Positions 59,408 through 64,000 of a stretch of DNA of 64,000 nt are shown piece by piece. The notes beneath the pieces are model-generated. The model was not told the origin of the DNA. It searched no databases and saw only the letters and a list, made by a program, of their open reading frames with translations. Both the position numbers and the translations under genes were made by a program. Numbering within the stretch: the first letter of the stretch is position 1; each line of letters begins with the position of its first letter. Location of the stretch: NCBI GenBank assembly GCA_017311315.1, contig CM029631.1:3441360-3505359 (forward strand). The letters are read 5' to 3'. This stretch comes from Dendrocalamus latiflorus. Taxonomy: Eukaryota > Streptophyta > Magnoliopsida > Poales > Poaceae.

Positions 59408-62400
59408 ATGTCCTTGCCCGACGCCGACGACGATGAGGCCTTCCTCCTCGCAGTCGAGGCCGCGGAGGCCGCCGCGCTCGCATCCTCCAAGCGCCGCCGC
59501 CTCGCCATCTCCTCCTCGACTACCTCCTCACCGACCCCTGCCACGCCCCCCGCCGCATCCGGCGGGTCCTACCTGGCCGCCCTCAAGGGCAGCCACAGCT
59601 CCGCCTGGAAGCAGCAGCAGGAAACCCTAACCCATGCCCACAAGTGGCCCGGCGCTAAAACCCCAGCCACCACCCCTACCGTCGGCGGCGGCGGCGCCCA
59701 GGTCGCGAGGGGCGCGTGCTTCAAGTGCGGGGAGTCCAGCCACTGGGCGAGAGACTGCCCCCAATCCGTATCGGCAAGTGGCGGCAGCGGAGGCGGTGCC
59801 TTTGGCGGGATCGGCGGCAGTGGCGGCGGCGGTTATGTGGATGCGGGTGAGGCGGTGGAGGAGAAGGCGTGCCCCTGCGGTGCCGGGAGCTGCCTCGTGC
59901 TTACGTCCAACACGCCCAGGAACCCCGGCCGCAAGTTCTACAGGTGCCCCATGCGGGTGAGTGTACTGTCAGGGCCATGAGTGTTACAGATCGCATCATC
60001 CTATATTATCCTATAGTTTGTAATCTCGGGAGCTTTGGCTTGCAATGCTACTATGTCGTTTGGTCTGACATGTGGATTGGTATGGACTTTGGAGGTACTC
60101 GAGTAGTCCAGAACTCCAAATTAACTTGTTCCTTGTACTATACTGCGCATGTATACCATCAGTGGCGGACCAAAGCCTGGAGCAGCCGCACTGGCCAATA
60201 GCTCAGTGTGCCATGTTAATCCCTTAACGCCAATATACAATAACTTAGTGTGCATGCATTTTTAGCAAATGATAATGAATCTTAAGTCAAAGATCATATA
60301 ATATTTGGTGATAGATGTATTGTACCATCACATCCGTGTTCATTCTATAATTTTGTTTGTTGCAAAATTGAGTTCAATGACATTAACTACATCTGATGTT
60401 TTTATTATAGTTCAATTCTGATGTGATTGGGAACTGCATTTCAGTATAGCTCATGTTAAATGTCTGCTCCTCCTGTCATTGCTTCTGGATACACCACTGT
60501 GTGCTATGATGCATTTTTATTTGATAAAGGAGGTGTGCAAAAGCCCTGGCCCTCATTTAATAAGAAATAGAAACCTGATCTGGGTACTATGATTCATTTG
60601 CGTCTTTGTGATCGTGTAAGGATGTCCCCGTGCTGGTTGGTCAAAGTGATAATACTGTGTGGCAATGTGGCTTGCTGAGTTGTTGCCAAGGTGCTTGGTG
60701 TATTGATCAATTATTGGTGTTTCCCAGTGTAATAGTGTTTCGGTGCTGATCTTTTGGCACTTGTTCCTTACATGATGTTTGGTACAGTTACTGTCTGGAT
60801 GCTTGTCGTGTCTTGGTTTAGGAGAGTTTCTTTCTGTCTATTTTTTCCCTGGGTGGGCATGCAACTATGGTAGGAAGCTTTACCAGATCTTTTCCATCGA
60901 ATTTCCAGTAGCTTGGTAGGGCGATGTTTTTAGCAGTAGTTAAGGAACTTGCTTATATGTTGCGTGAATAGTCGTATCATATCTCAATTCTTAGCAGGTA
61001 CTTTGATGCAATTGTTTAACTTTTTTTTGCTATATAATAGCACATGAAACCATGTTTATTTGAATGCAATTCTATTCCTAGCTGGTTCTTGTAAACATAA
61101 GTTGGTTTTAATTTATGGTTGCACCCTGTCAATTGCTTAGTCTTTGATTTACATATTATTAGGTTGTTGCTTACAAGTTCAATAATAAATGGTGTTTGAG
61201 ATGCTATATTACAGCTATTTTATGTGGTGTATCTGCGTATCATTGAAATGCTATTGCCTATTATCTTAGCACCCTCAGTTTTTTTATTGAAGTGGTGAGG
61301 TATTTTTAGTATAGAAACATGGTACGTGTCTCTGCATTAATACAAGTGCCCTTTCTGTTGTCTTAGGGCCAGTTTGGCATTGCTGTGCTGTGTTGTAGCA
61401 TCTAGTTTGCTAAGAGAATTCGTACCAGTTCGAGTAAGATATTTTGTTGTGCTCTAAAAAAGAAGTTATCGTTTAGTTAAATGTAGATTTAAGGCAAAAT
61501 TGGCTACATGACACCTAAATTTTGGATGGGTTCTTTTGGACTAGTGGCTTATGACTTAAATATTTGAATTTTGCCTGTTCACGAGAGGTAGGACGCACAG
61601 AAAAATAGTCGCATGTGAATTTGGCCGATACAGCTGAACTCAGTACATTTTTTACTACAATCTTCCTATTGACTCTGCCTTAAAAAACGCATCGTTTAAA
61701 AGTTAGTTACTGTAAACAGTACGAGCATAAGCCAACAAAAAGCCATTTCGAACCCACCTTTTGTGGTGTTTCTCCGGGACACTGAAAATCCGTGGCTTTG
61801 CTCTAGGACACCTAAATTTTGTGGCGTTTGCTCCAGGACACTACAATTTTGTGGTTCTTTGCTGTAGAACACTCTACGCGTTAAAATAATATATCAGGCT
61901 GAGATAGGAGAAACACCACAAAATTGTCCTAGAGCAAAACTGTAGTGTCCTAGAGCAACACCACAAAATTTAGGTGTCCTGTAGCCAATTTTGCCTAGAT
62001 TTAAAGCCACCACAACAATGCAAAACTAAGGCCCTGTTTGGCAGAGCTCTAGCTCATCTGTAGCTCTAGGAAATCCTAGATCTAGAGTTGTAGGCATGTT
62101 AAGTGCATTTACATGACTCATTTCATTTATATTATATATTAAATAAAAATATTTAAATCACTTTAATTTAGTCAACAAACTACAGATCCAACATAGATCT
62201 TGGAGCTAGAGCTGTGCCAAACGGGGCCTAAGCCTTAAAGAACAAATGAAGTCCTGATGCAGGGAACTTCTGTTGAGTTGGAACATTAGATACACATCTG
62301 ACTTGAGATTTTTTTTATGTCAATGCATAAAATAAGTTTGTTGTTTCATTTGCCTTTGTCCAAATTTGCATGCATGCACGTGTACGTTTGTTGCTCCCGT

Positions 62401-62814
62401 AATCCATAACCAACCTCTAATATTTCTGATGTTTGTATGCATTCTCGTTGTTCTGTTGGCTGATGTATACATGCACATGCAAGTACATGTAGCTAATGAA
62501 AACTAGAGATTTTAATCCTTCCACAAGATAAAAGGCTACTTTTTTTGGGGTCTCTTTTTGCTTTCCCTGTTTTGGTTTATTTGTTGTGCTGATGTTATTT
62601 TTGTTACCATTAGGACAATGGAGGTTGCAACTTCTTTGAGTGGTGCAATGCTCCATCTCAAGGCCCTGCAAATGCTCGTAGCAACACAGTTTTTCAGTCA
62701 GATACATCGCTGGTGAATATGCTCTGCCCCTGTGGAGCTGGAACTTGCTTAATTCTCACCACAAAGTCGGGAAAGAATGTTGGGAGGCAGTTTTATCGCT
62801 GCCCAGCTAATCAG
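59408..62814 (+). CDS. CCHC zinc-knuckle plus GRF zinc-finger protein, 3' end beyond window
   Basis: Two exons are visible: 59408-59956 and 62614-62814, joined in phase 0 across a 2.66-kb intron with GT-AG ends. A further exon must follow because a GT donor closes the second at 62815. Order of features: acidic start MSLPDADDDEAFLLAVEAAE, a Ser/Pro/Ala-rich linker, a CCHC knuckle CFKCGESSHWARDC at about residue 105-118, a Gly-rich stretch, a first GRF finger (CPCGAGSCLVLTSN, NPGRKFYRCP; completed by GGCNFFEWC in exon 2), then a second GRF finger (CPCGAGTCLILTTK, VGRQFYRCP). GRF fingers bind single-stranded nucleic acid in topoisomerases and nucleases. This layout matches plant zinc-knuckle proteins of unknown exact role; I give no symbol. 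The ATG is the first after a pyrimidine-rich leader. Confidence 0.88.
61493..61995. mobile_element. Mutator-type MITE interrupted by another MITE
   Basis: The ends GGCAAAATTGGCTACATGAC and, reverse-complemented, GGCAAAATTGGCTACAGGAC are flanked by a perfect 9-bp duplication TAGATTTAA (61484-61492, 61996-62004), the Mutator signature. Each end continues into ACACCTAAATTTT. The interior repeats GACACTxxAATTTTGTGG motifs in both orientations. A second element occupies 61524-61758. Confidence 0.9.
61524..61758. mobile_element. MITE nested in the Mutator-type MITE
   Basis: The ends GGATGGGTTC and GAACCCACC pair, flanked by TTTT on both sides. Removing it restores ACACCTAAATTTTGTGG, as found uninterrupted in the host element. 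It contains GTTTAAAAGTTAGTTACTGTA, the family motif also at 3621-3864 and 46334-46575. Confidence 0.8.
62030..62228. mobile_element. Tourist/PIF-Harbinger-type MITE, 199 bp
   Basis: The ends GGCCCTGTTTGGCAGAGCTC and, reverse-complemented, GGCCCCGTTTGGCACAGCTC are flanked by TAA duplications (62027-62029, 62229-62231). It lies in intron 1 of the GRF gene. Confidence 0.88.
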
Positions 62815-64000
62815 GTTCATTCATGTGATTTTTTAATAAAATTGTTGCTGCTCAGCTCCACCCCAAAGTTACTCCCCTTCTTAGTTCTATGCTTGAGTGC
62901 ATGATATTTTACTGTAATCACATTGTGCTGGCATGTTGCTCTGGAAATTAAAGTTTTTTGCTTTTTATCTGAATATCTGATGCATTGTGTTGATTTTTTG
63001 CACATCAAATCAATGTTGTAAATACCATTTTGGTTCCTGCCGGAATGTTCCATACCGGCATGCAAAACGGCAAAGCTAACCCTTCATCCCGTATCGGCTT
63101 TGATACCGGTCAATTCTGGTCAATATCGGCCAATACCGGTTCATTCCATTCCGGCCATTCTGGTACTGGCCGTGATTTTGTATTTGATATTTTGATGTTG
63201 GGAATTTGTAGGATTTGTCGTTCTATCTATTCCGGTACCAGGCATAATTGAAGTGGCCTCTTATTTTATACTATGGTTATGTATTTAAAGTGAGATTTTA
63301 AGTTAAATTATATGCACATATAATTATATAATTATATATATACTTATAAATAAATATATTAAATCCGAAACGGTACACCGGTATAGACCGGTACTGGAAC
63401 ATACCATTTTAAAAACCAAACCGGTATGACCTTCGGAACGGTATTTACAAGTATGCATCAAATTACACTAAACATCCGCAGTTGTCTTTTCTGCTAAATA
63501 TTAGTAAGCATGCCATTGTTTAAGCAAGATATCGTCATATAAATTCCTACGGATAGAAGTTGCTGTAGTGATTTGGATAGTAACTTGGGGGCATTTTTAA
63601 CTGTTTATCTTGTGATCATGACTATCATATTATCCACATCATCTATATTATTCTGATAGAAGATGTTGACAGTACGATAGTCACACTTGAAGAGTGTATT
63701 TAACTATTTATGAGTTAGGATTTAATTGGCAACAATACAGATTTAAGTTTTTTAAGTGTCACCTCATGTCCTTTCACCTTTTGCGAGCACTAATTTAGTT
63801 TTGGGTGCTTGAATCTAGACCTGATTAACACGATTTTTCTGGATGATGGCGAAGTGGTTTCCTTACCTGTTTAAATTCGCTCCATATCATTTAACCCTGG
63901 TGTGCATGGCTACATGTTTCATTTTGTTTTTTTTTTGTTGCAATATTCTACTTGGTTGTGAAGTCATTATCCTTGTTCTTTATTGTTTGCATTGCATCGG
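62815..64000 (+). other. Intron of the GRF/CCHC gene to window end
   Basis: No further exon was recognised before the window ends. The expected continuation of the second GRF finger (a Cys followed by Phe-Phe and Trp) was not found, so the next exon lies to the right. Confidence 0.6.
63016..63450. repeat. ACCGGTA-rich inverted-repeat element
   Basis: The left end TTGTAAATACCATTTTGG and the reverse-complemented right end TTGTAAATACCGTTCCG pair. The interior is studded with ATACCGG, CCGGTAC and CCGGTATAG motifs. No target duplication could be fixed. Probably a MITE of unassigned superfamily. Confidence 0.65.

Overview
This window is plant nuclear DNA, almost certainly from a grass and probably a panicoid. 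The reasons are intron-rich genes with plant-type proteins, a very GC-rich single-exon syntaxin, dense Tourist/hAT/Mutator-type MITEs in introns and flanks, and Ty1-copia and LINE debris between and inside genes. No operons, RNA genes or CRISPR arrays were seen. The species call is inference.

Layout, left to right. (1) 1-2635: 3' part of an IQ67-domain (IQD) calmodulin-binding protein gene, + strand. (2) 2636-6564: microsatellite, a MITE, a CACTA remnant and a very large inverted repeat (arms 4427-5460 and 5531-6564, 70-bp spacer). Its right arm starts 15 bp past the stop codon of the next gene, so the palindrome is made of that gene's 3' flank. (3) 6579-7520, - strand: plasma-membrane Qa-SNARE (SYP12-type syntaxin). 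(4) 8159-20282: a transposon cluster. It holds a degenerate copia element, a non-autonomous LTR element inserted into it (9930-15178) that carries a PF04195-like gene antisense to its own LTRs plus a 67-bp minisatellite, a hAT MITE inserted into that, and a 5'-truncated RTE-like LINE. (5) 21221-45110, - strand: a full TRAPPC8/TRS85-type gene. I could assemble 28 exons with consistent phase (1,293 codons plus stop). Its 17th intron is 11.9 kb long because a copia element (27578-37961), itself split by a second copia element (29409-34832), sits there in the same orientation as the gene. (6) 45992-53910, - strand: a full Cullin-4 gene, 17 exons, 824 codons plus stop. (7) 53911-59270: AT repeats and several terminal-inverted-repeat elements, one carrying a degenerate GRF zinc-finger fragment. 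(8) 59408-end: 5' part of a CCHC/GRF zinc-finger protein gene, + strand, with MITEs in its first intron.

The host genes are housekeeping or signalling functions (calmodulin binding, vesicle fusion, vesicle tethering/autophagy, ubiquitin ligase scaffold, nucleic-acid binding) and do not form a functional cluster. The most unusual objects are the roughly 1-kb-arm palindrome at the syntaxin 3' end, a copia insertion with a perfect target-site duplication but only a 64-bp 5' LTR, and the LTR element with an antisense gene and a higher-order minisatellite. All coordinates were read by eye. Exon models rest on splice consensus, reading phase and remembered family conservation, not on transcripts or searches.
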